This document shows, in pieces, positions 33,033 through 44,248 of a stretch of DNA of 64,000 nt. Positions within the stretch are counted from its first letter, which is position 1. Each line of letters begins with the position of its first letter. The notes beneath the pieces are model-generated. The model saw only the letters and a list, made by a program, of their open reading frames with translations, did no database searches and had not been told where the DNA came from. The translations under genes and the position numbers were made by a program. The stretch comes from Sabellastarte sp. h YS-2021 (taxonomy: Eukaryota; Annelida; Polychaeta; Sabellida; Sabellidae), in assembly GCA_964017235.1 (NCBI GenBank), contig OZ024936.1, positions 35,548,040 to 35,612,039 on the forward strand, given 5' to 3'.

Positions 33033-33857
33033 TCAGTTTTTCTCAGGTTCTTTGTTGCTTTCCGCTGCTTTCCGCCTCATACAGTCGTGAATCTTGTGGG
33101 AAAACCACCTTCCCACTTCCTGTTGACAGTAGGAGCAAGCATGTTTATGAATGACGCTGTCAACTACGTGATCCGAAGAATAATGACAGTTGTTGCTATT
33201 GTAATTTGGGCAGAGTTTGTCCTTGGTAGATTTAAAGCTTTTTGGTTGAGTTGATGCTGGTTTTTGAGCAATAACTCGGATCCGGATCTTTTGCACCAGA
33301 TCTGGAAAGTGCCAGGAACATTTTCCTCTCTCAATCTCTTCCAACAGTATTTCGGATCCGGATCTTTTCCACCAGATCTGGAGAGTGCCAGGAACATTTT
33401 CCTCTCTCAATCTCTTCCAACAGAACCATGTGTGCATGTTTTGCAGTTGCCCATTTAGTTTCCAGGGCATCCTGGAAAAGATGCCGCCCATATTCGATCA
33501 TATTAACTCGCTCAGTGTTACTGGATTCATCTTGTAAACACCCTAGAAATCCTATCATGAACTGCAATGGTGATAACTACTTATATTCAGGGAGCTGTCC
33601 CTTGGACTTGGAAAACAATAGTGATGTGGCCAAGATATAAGCTGTTTCACTGCATTATCCCCCTGCACGATGTAAACCTGATTTAATTGAATGTTTACCT
33701 TCAGTGTTATGACGCTGCTGTCCTTGTAGCTTCTGGAGCTGACGCTGATCTTCTCATTCGACTTGATAAAATCTACTGAGACCTGACTGTTTGAAGACCC
33801 TGACGCCCCAAGCTGGGAATGCTGGTCAAATGTATTACCCAACGAATTGCCATCCAT
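33033..33857 (-). pseudogene. DIRS-like gag-type protein with Cys/His motif, broken
   Basis: The minus-strand frames include a C-P-N-Y-N-S-N-N-C ... H-K-H-A-C-S-Y-C ... H-K-I-H-D-C segment, a zinc-finger-like pattern known from gag proteins of DIRS-type elements. Upstream frames (33857-33555) are polar and Ser-rich. A 76-bp tandem duplication (33276-33427) shifts the frame inside the gene. Confidence 0.5.
33276..33427 (+). repeat. 76-bp tandem duplication
   Basis: 'tcggatccggatctttt' starts at 33276 and again at 33352, with near-identical sequence through 'ctctctcaatctcttccaac'. As 76 is not a multiple of 3, the two copies are read in different frames by the surrounding open frame. Confidence 0.85.
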
Positions 33858-33900
33858 ATAATCATTAGATGTGTTTGTTAGGGCGGTGTTTGGTGCTCTT

Positions 33901-35188
33901 TGAGTCCTGCTTCTTTTGTGGTGGGTAGACGAGCACCCTGATGAGCACTTATGTGACCTCTTGGGTGAACTGTGTGTCAGTGAAGCTGCTGAGTTAATCC
34001 ATAGATGCTACTGACGTATTGGCTGCTCTTGTTTTTGGAGGTGTTGAAGTTCCAGCATGGCTGGGACCTGGAATGTTCTGGAATTCCACATGGAAACTAC
34101 TGTGATCTGAGTCTACCACTGGAGCACTACTGTTCAAATTCCTGTGACACCTCACACCAATGGGTCTCAGATGTCAGATACCACACTTTGTACAATTTGC
34201 CACACTCTGTGTTGAAGACATACTCCAGAATGTCACTTCAACTATTTTTTTAACTAAACTCCAGTGCTATATTTGTCAAGAAGTCATATAAAGAACTGTA
34301 AGTATCCACTATTCTAAAACACTAAAATTCCTGACTAAAACAGAGTTTAAAAGAAAGTACAAAGTCCTGAAGTAACATACAAGTAACATACAGTGATTAT
34401 CCTCAATGAAAACAAGAAATTAAAGCACAGATGCTGGTGCAAGGGTTTAAACAGCAAGAAATGGCAGGAGTTTAGACCTAAAATCATTCACTGCCAAACC
34501 CTTTTTGTTGACATGTTGTTTTATACTTTAAGTAACATTGACAAGCTACATGACCTAGTAACAGGATCCTGGGCACAACTGAGAAGTTGTGACAAGCAAC
34601 AACAAACAAATGATCAACATGATGAGTACATGATTACAAAGCATGCTTTTACTCACTGATATTCGGTTAGTTGCAGGTATTTTAATTACAGGCTTGTTCA
34701 ATGCAACAAATTAGCAAGTAAATTTGTGACTATTTTCGTGACCACATAAAAAGTGATAGATTTAAGGATAGGCTTTGAAACTTGAAGTTTCAGCTTTTGC
34801 AGTGCAATCTCTCTGGATGTTTTAAGAAATATTATAATGTAAGGTTTATGTTGGTGTGAAGGTTTCTGGTTATCTATATATAGTCACCCTGCCATGGTGA
34901 ATCCTGTTAATGTCACAGTGGTACAGTAACTTTTTTAAGTGAAAAGTCTTTTTTTTTCACATAATTACGATAGTTATTTCCAGAGTAATGCTTTTTATTG
35001 GATGTGAATGTTGTATTTATGATTTTAGTAATGCATTCACATATTTCGTTTCAGTGAGTCAAAAGATTTTCCTCTGACTCCAATTAAACAGGCAATTGGT
35101 GTAAGCACAAGAAGATTGTCTTACTGAAATCTATCATAGCAATGCATGCTTGTTTTAATTTGATGGCAACACATATCATGATCCATAT
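33901..35188. other. Spacer, nothing recognised
   Basis: It may include the 5' part of the DIRS-like element at its left. The remaining sequence is AT-rich with no supported features. Confidence 0.4.
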
Positions 35189-35189
35189 A

Positions 35190-36436
35190 CCCCTGTTCCA
35201 CCAAAGGATTAATCACTGATTGGTCCTGAGACCCTTAATCCTTGAGAGTCTGTGAAAAAAAATCTGAAAATTGGGCGGGAAAATGGAATCTTGATCCAGG
35301 TGTGGGATCAAGCACAGATCGTCCTCAGAAAGCTTTGGGAAGCCTCAGATGTCCTCAGAAAAGTCACGATCGTCCTCTGATATGAGACTGGTCTGAGGAT
35401 TCATCAGGCCTCCTGGGACTAATAACAGATTTCCTAAGACAGCAGGTCTGGGACTAAGTCCAGGCCTCCTGGGACTAAGAGTCCTGGCCTTAATGCTGCT
35501 GTTCCACCAAAGGATTAAGCCCCGATTGGTCCCGCAACCCTTAATCCTTGAGAGTCTGTGCAAAAAAACATGAATAATGGGTGGGGCAATGGAATCGGGA
35601 TCCAGTTCTGCAATTATTCTCAGGAAGCCTTAGACCTCCTCAGATAACTCACAATCATTCCCTGACTAAGAGGCGATTAAGCCATGATTGTGATATAATT
35701 CCACACCAATCTTGTCGGGGATACACTGAATGGGTCTCAGACCAGTCTGAAACCACCTCAGGCTTCCTGGGACTAATCACAAATTTCCTCAGACGACTAT
35801 ATGGCTGATTTTTATTTTTTATTTTCAATGGTGGGTCGGGGATAGATCTGGGATTAAGTCCAGACCTCCTTTGACTAAAACCAAGCCAACCTGGTATTAA
35901 CAATCCCAGGAAGTCTCAGACAACATAAGATTGTGTAAATTAGGGTCTGAGGAGGCCTCAGGAAGTCTGAGACTGGAATATTTGTGGGTAGGGGCGACAG
36001 TGGATTGGTTACAGTCGTAAAAAATATCAAACATGCTTGATTTTTATACTGACCTCAACAGATCCAAAAATACTCAAGCAGTCTGTCTAGGACTCTACAT
36101 TTTTAAGAAACCGATTCCCAAAATACCTTAATTGGGAGCCTTAGGCGTGTGGTGGAACAGGGGCATAAGAGTCACAGGACGAATCAGACAACTTAAGATT
36201 TTGTAAATTTGGGTCTGAGGAGGCCTCAGGAAGCCTGAGACTGGGGAATTTGTGGATAGGGGCGAAAGTGGATCAGTTACAGTCATGAAAAATATCAAAC
36301 ATGTTCCATATTTATTGTACATACCACAACGTTCCAAACAGACTCATACAGAACTCAAACAGTACTGTCCAAGACTTTGCATCCAATCCCCAAAAATCCG
36401 TACTTGGTAGCCTTAGTCTTGTGGTGGAACAGGAAC
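35190..36436. mobile_element. Harbinger-like TIR element, outer of a nested pair
   Basis: The left end CCCCTGTTCCACCAAAGG and the right end (complement TGTTCCTGTTCCACCAC) flank a non-coding body into which a sister element (35494-36165) is inserted. A palindrome relic ATCAAACATGTTCCAT lies at 36294-36309, about 127 bp from the right end. The target duplication is unclear. Confidence 0.65.
35494..36165. mobile_element. Harbinger-like non-autonomous element, inner, TAA target
   Basis: The ends TGCTGTTCCACCAAAGG and the complement TGCCCCTGTTCCACCAC are flanked by TAA at 35491-35493 and 36166-36168. It is 672 bp without a gene. The palindrome ATCAAACATGCTTGAT lies at 36026-36041, about 124 bp from the right end. 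Its left end is nearly identical to the left end of the host element, so it inserted into a relative. Confidence 0.75.
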
Positions 36437-36439
36437 AGT

Positions 36440-38546
36440 CATTTCAAGGGTATTTGAATGACTCATAGATAGCATGGTAAATTACTCTAATGTGGGAAAA
36501 TAACATGATAGCTACTTTTGGTAACAAGAAAATTCAGAGAGTTCAAATCTCCACCAAGATCCAACATCTCGAAATATTGCTTATAAGTACAATAAGAAGA
36601 CAATTCTTTAAGAAATTAGTGGATGTAGAGCCAGACCACCAACAAAGTTGAATCGTCTGTTCCTTTTGCCATTGTCGAGATTTCCTGATATTTTCATCAG
36701 TCTGTCCAAAACTCTTGAGTTATTTTGCAAACAAAAAGACATACAAATAGACATTTGCACATCACCAAAAGCATAGCCTCTTTGGCCGAGATAATAACAG
36801 GGTCCATATTTTTGCCTCTTACCCCCATCTATTGTATATAGTGCCTGGCTCCATTTCAGGAACAATTCACCTCAAATATTGATAATAGGAATAGTTTGAT
36901 GTCAAATTGCCTTGTCTTGATCTTTTTTTGGCTGTTGAGGATTGTTAAATTTGACCTTGCATATGTTTGACTAGCGTATGGAGTTGTGAAGAAGTAAATT
37001 TGTGTATGGTTTTGTTATAACAATAGTACTAAAATTAATAAAGTTAAAACTTGATTTGCTTTTAAAAATACTTTTGATTTGCTATTAGTTTAAATTGATA
37101 CATTCAGATATTTTGTCAATATTGGATTCATGACATTAGTGCCTGGTTATGGTTTTCTGGACCAGAATTTTTTATATCCTGATTACTAGCTTGAACTGTT
37201 CTTTGTGAATACAGCCACTGCACAAATTTGTAAATGCTGTTAAAACCTGTTTACTTAATTTCAAAGTGATATCTCTGTAATCTGTGAAGGTTTTAGTAAC
37301 ACATTGTATATGGATAAATATTGTATTAATCAACAACATCTGCATGCACACCAATTATAATATTATAATTATGTAACTTAGCAAATAACTTTTGATTGAA
37401 AAAAACAACAATGTTCTAAAACTTTCTTCGTTGATATTTAAATTAATTTGAACTCCAGCTGAACAATAGTTGAAATTTATAACTTATTAAATACATGTTG
37501 TAAAGCATGTAAGACTATCCTATGTATTAGTACTGTATAATTTTAAATGTGCATAAGTTACCATCAGGACATATTCCCATCAACAATGCAGTGTTGTAAT
37601 GTGATTACAGAATACTATATATAACTTTTTATTATGAAAAATTATGCTTGTATATTGCAATGCTGGGAAGTTAATCATATAATACGCCATTCAGTTATGA
37701 TCACAAAATGTATTTTTAACATTAAAAGTGGTAGTTTCTACATATCCTATCTCCTTTCTTAATTTTACAAACCAAGGTCCCATATATGCAAATTTGGCTT
37801 CTGGCTGGGCTTCACTTGGTTAAAATGCTTAACTTTGAAAATTTGCAATGGATTGAATTTTTCTAGATCTGAATTTGATTTGTAAAGATGCCAATCTGAC
37901 TATGAAAAAATGTTAAAAGAAACAGTGCATTGTGATGAATTGGTATAAGTCATATTCAACTGAGTGGTTTTTCCATTGGGATGGCATTACAGTGTGATGA
38001 TCAGTTACAAAGTAACACTTCGCAGCATTGCATGATCACTTTGGCAATGTTCAACATTACTTCTTTCACTTCAGATCACAAATTATATTCCATCCACATG
38101 TACTTAAGGTATCAAATTTAAACATCAAAAAATATTTATTTTCATTTTTATTGAAGATTTTGTTTTTAAAGGCTGATGCAAAAAAAAATATTTGCTCACA
38201 AAGAGCCTTTCTAATTTAGTGACACACTATTTGGGTCAGGGAGATATCCTTTGTGCATTTTGATCTTCTTGATGCAAGTCATTCAAATCACACCTATTGA
38301 AGAGCCCTAATGTTCTGGCACTAGCCTTCACCAGATATGGAAACGAGGCAACGTGAACTGTGGGCGATAATGTGTAAGATATAAACAACATTGGCCAGAA
38401 TGAGGAGACAGAAAAAGGTACTAGTATATTTAAAAAAAGAAAAAAAACAAAACAAGGCCCGACCTTGATTATTTATGTATATTTAGTACGGTCTTTCTTT
38501 AAAGCTATAATCGTATACATGTTTTAGAGTCATGGTTGTTTGTGCA
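36440..38546. other. AT-rich spacer, nothing recognised
   Basis: The 85-codon minus-strand frame at 36608-36865 has no recognisable domain or splice context. No repeats or RNA genes were identified. Confidence 0.4.
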
Positions 38547-38556
38547 GGGTGGAGTG

Positions 38557-40032
38557 TAGACCGAGTTTCTGTCCCGTCGCCAATTGTTATTGATATGTTG
38601 ATGGACACAATGGCGAGGGACAGAGTTCCCATGTACTAGTTTTCTGTGTAAATTCTGAACTGTGGGAAATTATTTCATTTACTTTAAAACGTAATTATTA
38701 TGTCCATGTAGCCGTATCTGGTTTACAGTACATATGCTGTTAAACTAAACTGCTTTTACAAGCCAGGAATTTCTTTTGTAGATAACTATGTAATGTTGAA
38801 GCAGTGTTCGCTCTGGTCAAAAATGAATGTGAGACAGACTGTCTCCCTTCACTTGAAAAGGCGAGACAACTGTGAAAAAATGTGAGACATGTTTTGCATC
38901 AAGATATTTTGAAATATTTAGTTCCAATTTGGGACTGCATAAAATCTTCTTTATTTAAATAATAAGAAATAGATGCTAAACTAAAAGTTCAGAAAATAAA
39001 ATATTTAATTCTGTTTTTATTTGTCTTTTATTTTTTTTTTAATTTCACTTCTAAACCACATCTTAATGGCCTAATGGCTGGGTGCTATTGTTTTTTTTAA
39101 AATTTTTTTTATAATACTGTTATCTGGATTCATCAAATAAATAAATAAATTGCATTTCTTCTCTTTTCTTTGAAGAAATATATATTTTGTCTCTTCCGAT
39201 AATAGACAAATTTCTTTGGTCAGTAGTTGTTTCGACTGTTTCGCCTGTGACACAGTATGCAGAAGGCGAGTTAAAAAATAGACATAAAGCATGGAAATCT
39301 CGTGAGAATACCCGAAATCTCGCGGGAATTACTGCTAGCTGGATGTATAAAATAAAATAAACTCACTTTCATGTCTTTCTCGCCTATTTCTATGAGAAAA
39401 TATGTACGTCGTCGCTTCCGATAATAGACGAATTTCTTTGGTCAGTAGTTGTTTCGACTGTTTCGCCTGTGACACTGTAAGCAGAAGACGAGTTTAAAAA
39501 TTAACAAAAAGCACGGAAATCTCGCGAGAATACCCGAATTCTCACGTGAATTACTGTTAGCTGGATATACAAAATAAAATAAACTGCTTTTCATGCTTTT
39601 CTCAAACATTTCTATGAGGAAATATGCACGTCGTCGCTTCTGATAATAGACGAATTTCTTCCGTCAGTTTTGAGTGTTTCGCCTGGTAGCGACAGCACAG
39701 ACGCGTTGGTGAGTTGGTTTTGCGACAACTCGCCCCAGAGTGTGTACAAACTCGCGAAATCGCGCTCGAGAGCGAACACTGTTGAAGGTTTGTTTATATT
39801 TTGAAACAGGTTAAAATACTTACACACCAGTTTAATTGGCATTAAATATTAGTGAACGGCACATATACATAAGTTAAAGAATTCAAATAACACTTTATAC
39901 TTATTGTAATATGTGTAGAAATATGCCGTTCAAAATTTACACTGAAAACAAGTACATGTGAGCTCTGTCCCTCGCCATTGTGTACCATTAACATATCAAT
40001 AGTGATTGGCGACGGGACAGAAGCTCAGTCTA
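38557..40032. mobile_element. MULE-like non-autonomous element with 9-bp target duplication
   Basis: Terminal inverted repeats of about 80 bp begin TAGACCGAGTTTCTGTCCC and its near-complement. The flanks are the perfect 9-bp direct repeat GGTGGAGTG (38548-38556, 40033-40041). Long TIRs plus a 9-bp duplication are the signature of Mutator-like elements. Without the element nested at 38802-39781 it is about 490 bp and non-coding. Confidence 0.8.
38802..39781 (+). mobile_element. CAGTGTTCGCTCT-type TIR element, copy 1, 6-bp target duplication
   Basis: The ends CAGTGTTCGCTCT and AGAGCGAACACTG are flanked by TTGAAG at 38796-38801 and 39782-39787. The inside holds a block with 'gggagacag'-like sequence and three tandem units of about 222 bp, each with 'cttccgataatagacgaatt' and 'tctcgcgagaataccc'. 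An inverted second copy is at 61092-62045. The termini recall hAT-type elements, but the 6-bp duplication is unusual for them. Confidence 0.8.
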
Positions 40033-40206
40033 GGTGGAGTGGTTTCACTGATATACGTACTGTATCGTTTACTTCTACGTACAGTAGTCACTTATGCTGC
40101 GTTCAGAAGTAGGCTGTGAGCCCGTGCACACCACTAGTTGGTACCTACCAGTGGAAAGTTTTGAACATTCTTCACAATTCACCGCCTGTGTGTTTATGTG
40201 TGGATG

Positions 40207-40533
40207 TAGTGGCTTTCTACCAGTGAACGCCCGTCCTTTAGATAATATTTAAAATTTACACTATATTAGTTTATTTAGGTTACATTCTTCTTAAACAAAA
40301 TCATCAAATGACATGCAGTACAATTAATGATTTGTTTATGTTGTTCAATATTTCTTTGAAAGTGTTGTATTTTGACAATATATCTCTATTATCGGCCGTT
40401 TTAACGGAAAACCGGAAATACCAGTGAACGCCCAGTTTGTTTGCAAATAGAAGCATTTGTCCTTGACCTCTAACAAAGATATATAAGGCGGGCGTTCACT
40501 GGTAGGCTGGCGTTCACAGGTAGAATGCCACTA
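40207..40533. mobile_element. Short TIR element (TAGTGGC ends), copy 1
   Basis: The ends TAGTGGCTTTCTACCAGTGA and the complement of 'cacaggtagaatgccacta' delimit 327 bp, with the motif 'gggcgttcactggta' repeated near the right end. A second copy is at 46135-46457. No target duplication is evident. Confidence 0.7.
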
Positions 40534-40740
40534 AACAAACAGAAAAAATGACAAAGAGAAAAAAATAAAAGAAATCCCAATATTTCGCTATCCACCATGC
40601 AAACTATGTATATTTGATTTGTTATACGTTTTCTGAGGTTATTTGTCAAATTCGGAGTACTGAAACACTTTATTTCACATGTTTTTTGCAACAAAAGCAC
40701 ATGTATTGTCCATCTTTGTTGTCATTACTGCTCAGGCTGG

Positions 40741-40982
40741 AAATACACCTGTCCTTAATCTCATCCGTACCTGCAACCGCGTCCGTGTCCGCACCTGTGA
40801 GACCCTAGATATTATGGTATAAAGCAGTGAACTGCCGTCCGCATCCGTAAAAAAAGGGTCAAGTTTCTTTTTTTGCGGGTGCGGACGTAAGTTCACTGTA
40901 TTATACCAAAATATCCAGGGTATCACAGATGCGGACAATTACGGGTGCGGATACAGAAACGTAAATAAGGACAGGTGTATTT
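40741..40982. mobile_element. Foldback element 1
   Basis: AAATACACCTGTCCTTA and its exact complement bound 242 bp whose two halves are inverted repeats of each other ('gtccgcacctgtga' against 'cacagatgcggac', 'tatggtataaagcagtgaac' against 'gttcactgtattatacc'). Almost the whole element can form one hairpin. Confidence 0.8.
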
Positions 40983-40993
40983 TGCGAGTAAGA

Positions 40994-41191
40994 CAGTGAA
41001 ATTTGTCACCCCAGTGAAGTTCGTCACCTGCGTTTTATGACAATATTAAGAGTTTTTGCTGCCCAGTTATGGCATATATGTATACCTTGCCGTTGAAAGA
41101 AGATATTCCATTTATTTAAATGTGAATATTGCCTGTCCTCGAGCGTTTTTACGGCAGGTGACGAACTTCACTGGGGTGACGAAATTCACTG
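40994..41191. mobile_element. Foldback element 2
   Basis: Arms at 40994-41031 and 41154-41191 are complementary with one change (CAGTGAAATTTGTCACCCC against ggggtgacgaaattcactg). The loop is about 120 bp of unique sequence. It begins 11 bp after foldback element 1. Confidence 0.75.
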
Positions 41192-41200
41192 GCCGACCAG

Positions 41201-41620
41201 TAGAGGTGAAGGTCACAAATTGGAAAGTTTCTGGAGGCACCCAACTCACCAATCGTAAATTCCATTTGTGACACCGTTCTTGACAAATTTACAGGCTGTG
41301 AGGTCGTGTTTACGGCCAGTAAGAACACTGCATTATGCAGTATTCTTACCGACCGTAAGCATGACTTCACATCCTGTAAATGCAGTGTTCTTACTAGTCG
41401 TAAACACGACCTCACAGCCTGTAAATTTGTCAAGAACGGTGTCAGAGGTTGTGTTTACGGCCAGTAAGAACACTGCGTTCTGCAACATTCTTACCGACTG
41501 TAAGCATGACTTCACATCCGGTAAATTTGTCAAGAACGGTGTCACAGGTCGTCGGGTCGTATTTACTACTCGTAAGTTGGGTGACTCCAGAAACTTTCCA
41601 ATTTGTGACACTCACCTCTA
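41201..41620. mobile_element. Foldback element 3 with internal inverted modules
   Basis: The ends TAGAGGTGAAGGTCACAAAT and its near-complement (41585-41620) enclose repeated hairpin modules: 'gacaaatttacaggctgtga', 'ggccagtaagaacactgc' and 'accgactgtaagcatgac' each occur two or more times in both orientations. Opposite-strand frames in this region are shadows of the repeats. Confidence 0.75.
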
Positions 41621-41869
41621 ATGACAACAAAGATGCAGAATGCATGTGCTTTCATTTCAAAAACCTGTGAAAGGAAGTTTTTTCATACTCTAGATTTTTG
41701 TAAATAATCTCAGAAAATGTACAAGAAATGAAATATACATATTTCACACGATGGCCAGTGAAATATTGTGATTACTTTTATTTCTTTGTCTTTATCATTT
41801 TTGTTTGTTTACTTCCAAATATAAACACACAGGTGGTGAATAACAGTGGGAAATTCATGGCAGACCAGT

Positions 41870-42215
41870 GACCCGAGGCCATCAAATACATTTGTATATG
41901 TACGGGTCGGGAAAATTTGTCTACGCTTGGACCTGGAGGCCTGTATCTTTTTCGGTAGCCAATCGAAACCGTCAAAACAACCATTGACCGAAGAAATTTG
42001 TCTATTATCGGAAGCGACGGAGTGAACATTTCCTCATAGGAATAGATAAAAAAGACACGAAAGTGAGCTTATTTTATTTGATGAATCCAGCTAACAGTAA
42101 CCATCGTGAGAATAGGATATTCTCGCGAGATCTCTGTCCTTTTTTGTCGAATTTTTAACTTGTCTTCTGCATATAGTTTCACAGAAAAAACAGTCAAAAC
42201 AACTATCTACCGAAG
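41870..42215. repeat. Fragment related to the CAGTGTTCGCTCT-type element core
   Basis: 'tctattatcggaagcgacgg', 'gatgaatccagctaacagta' and 'tattctcgcgagatctc' match the ~222-bp internal unit of 38802-39781, in reverse orientation, without recognisable ends. Confidence 0.6.
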
Positions 42216-42219
42216 AAAT

Positions 42220-43081
42220 TAGCCTCATTCTGAAAAAACAAGATGGCTGCTGCGGGCATTTCTTTGAAAATTATCTACATTTTTCTTCTGGCTGTTTCTC
42301 ATAGGTAGAAGGGTGAATGTCTTCATAGGTGATATGTATAACCGATATATATGTCCTCTACAACTTTGCAGTCATTTGACCTTGAAGCTCTTAATTCAAG
42401 ATCATCCACGGAGTGCCAAAGTAACCCACATACCGGACTTTAAAAGTGCTTATATCGCCCATATTATTGGTCCAAGAGGTTTGCAATGTGAAACCAACCT
42501 ATAGGAAATCATGTGCTGCGAATCTTTTGATGTGGTCAGATTTGACCTTCGACCCCTCCTTCAAGATCATACGAGGATAGCCAAACTTAAAAGTGCTTAT
42601 AACTCGCTTATTATTGGTCCAAGACTCTTGGACCAAGAGGTTTGGGATAGTAAACCAACTTATAGGAAATCATGGACTGGGAAACTTCTGGTGTGATCAG
42701 ATTTGACCTTGGACCCCTCATTCAAGGTCATACGAGGATAGCCAAACTTAAAAGTGCTTATAACTTGCTTATTATTGGTCCTAGAGGTTTGCATAGTGAA
42801 ACCACCTTATAGGAAATCACGGGCTGGGAATCTTTTGATGTTGTCAGATTTGACCTTGAGCCCCTCCTTCAAGGTCAAACGAGGACAGCCAAACTTAAAA
42901 GGGCTTATAACTCGTTTATTATTGATCCTAGAGGTTTGCAATGTGAAACCAACTTCCAGGATATTTTGGACTGGGAATCTTCTGATATCTCCTTCAAGGT
43001 CAAACGATGGTTCATTGGCTTTAGTGAGTTGTCTTACTGGTAGATACAGATTTGCATCGGTTCTCCGATGCATTAGTCTAG
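42220..43081 (+). mobile_element. Rolling-circle-type (pearl/HINE-like) element, copy C, 5'-truncated
   Basis: The left flank 'gcctcattctgaaaaa', 'caagatggctgctgcggg' and 'taggtgatatgtataacc' matches copy A at 48165-48300. It is followed by about four units of the ~147-bp array. The 3' end has the hairpin GCATCGG-TTCT-CCGATGC (43054-43071) and CTAG at 43078-43081, followed by T. Confidence 0.75.
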
Positions 43082-43689
43082 TTTTATTTGATGTACTAGC
43101 AAGTAGATGGTCTGTTTGTCCAGAAACATTCAAAATAAGATATATTCCCATATATTTCCCTTGTTTTCAACATATTTTAGAGGATTTACATCAGTAGCCA
43201 TAGTGCAATCAGTACTGTCATTGCTTTTCGTATCTCTCTTCTGATTCATCGAGTCCATCTACCATTGACCAATCAGAAACTAGCTTTAAAAATGTAACAC
43301 TCAAACAAGAGCAGAATTGTAACTATTGTTTTAATGTCTTGGTTATTATCATGGATAATATTGTTCTGTATGTGTGCATTATGCACTTAAACCCTGTAAT
43401 ATATTCAGACAGTAGTAACCATAATTTAGGAAAAAAACCTGAAATAATTAATTTTTCTGAAACAATAAATCAAAGAAATGGGTATTTTGCTACCTGAACA
43501 AACAATTTATTGAGCTTAAGATGAATTAATGATTTCTGCAATTTTTATTATAAACTTGCTAACCATGACATAGCTATAACCTCCTGTTTACAATTTTTTT
43601 GTGTGACAAGATTTGTGAGTTTTATGTATATTTTTTTTGTTTGTTTATTTGGGACTTTATGTCACTTTTAACACTCTACAGGTCAATTC
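43082..43689. other. Spacer, nothing recognised
   Basis: AT-rich sequence with no repeat or coding signal recognised. Confidence 0.4.
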
Positions 43690-43790
43690 ACGACGGGTAG
43701 TTGGAAGGTCAGAGGAAACCAGTACATACAGACACGGTCAAGGTTCTGTACTGTAAACTTTTCTTCACACTGCTGACGTTGTCAAAAACC
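43690..43790. repeat. Dispersed SINE-like repeat, partial copy
   Basis: 'cgacgggtagttggaaggt', 'gaggaaaccagtacatacag' and 'tctgtactgtaaac' match 2215-2290. Confidence 0.5.
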
Positions 43791-44248
43791 CAGCTATGTG
43801 GTTTGATGCTGACTTTTTGTTCTTAGAACACATGTTGAAGACTTGTAAAGCCTGCTTCCTCCAGTTGCATGACCTTGGTCAAATTAGATAGTATCTTACT
43901 CATGAAGTGGCTGTCTTTGCTGCAAATGCCTTTGTTAGTAGTAGGGCTGCGAACGAGTACTCGAGCCTCGGTGTACAAGGCGGTCTTGGCTTGTACTCGA
44001 GTCCATTTTAAAAACTCAGTTACTCGCGAGGTATTGTATTATCGCCCACGTAATCAAACGCTTGTGTAAAATATGCTATATTTCAGCATTTCCGTCACAT
44101 AATATCAATTAAAGTTGTTATTTTCGCTTGAAAACATACAATTTACTCCATATTCTATAGTATATGGTCAAATAGAAGACGTTTTTCTTCAAAAGTTTCG
44201 TTTCCGGAACCAACTATTTGTTTACAGAAGACTTCTAATGGTAGATAC

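Larger units (their letters stand above)
31015..33900 (-). mobile_element. DIRS-like retroelement, decayed and truncated
   Basis: On the minus strand a gag-like region (33857-33033) is followed by reverse transcriptase (about 32500-31594) and RNase H (about 31450-31050). The RT sequence style (G-F-P-L-C-L, N-H-S-S-A, Y-P-S-D-V-D, then Y-I-D-D) fits DIRS/Ngaro-type elements rather than LTR retrotransposons. The tyrosine recombinase expected downstream is absent; the element is cut at 31015. No terminal repeats were seen. Confidence 0.65.

Noticed and set aside
36608-36865. 85-codon minus-strand frame
   Set aside because: Its composition is somewhat protein-like but there is no known motif, splice site or repeat of it in the window.
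41149-41670. Overlapping frames on both strands of 67-117 codons
   Set aside because: They lie entirely in foldback element 3, whose inverted modules create mirrored frames.
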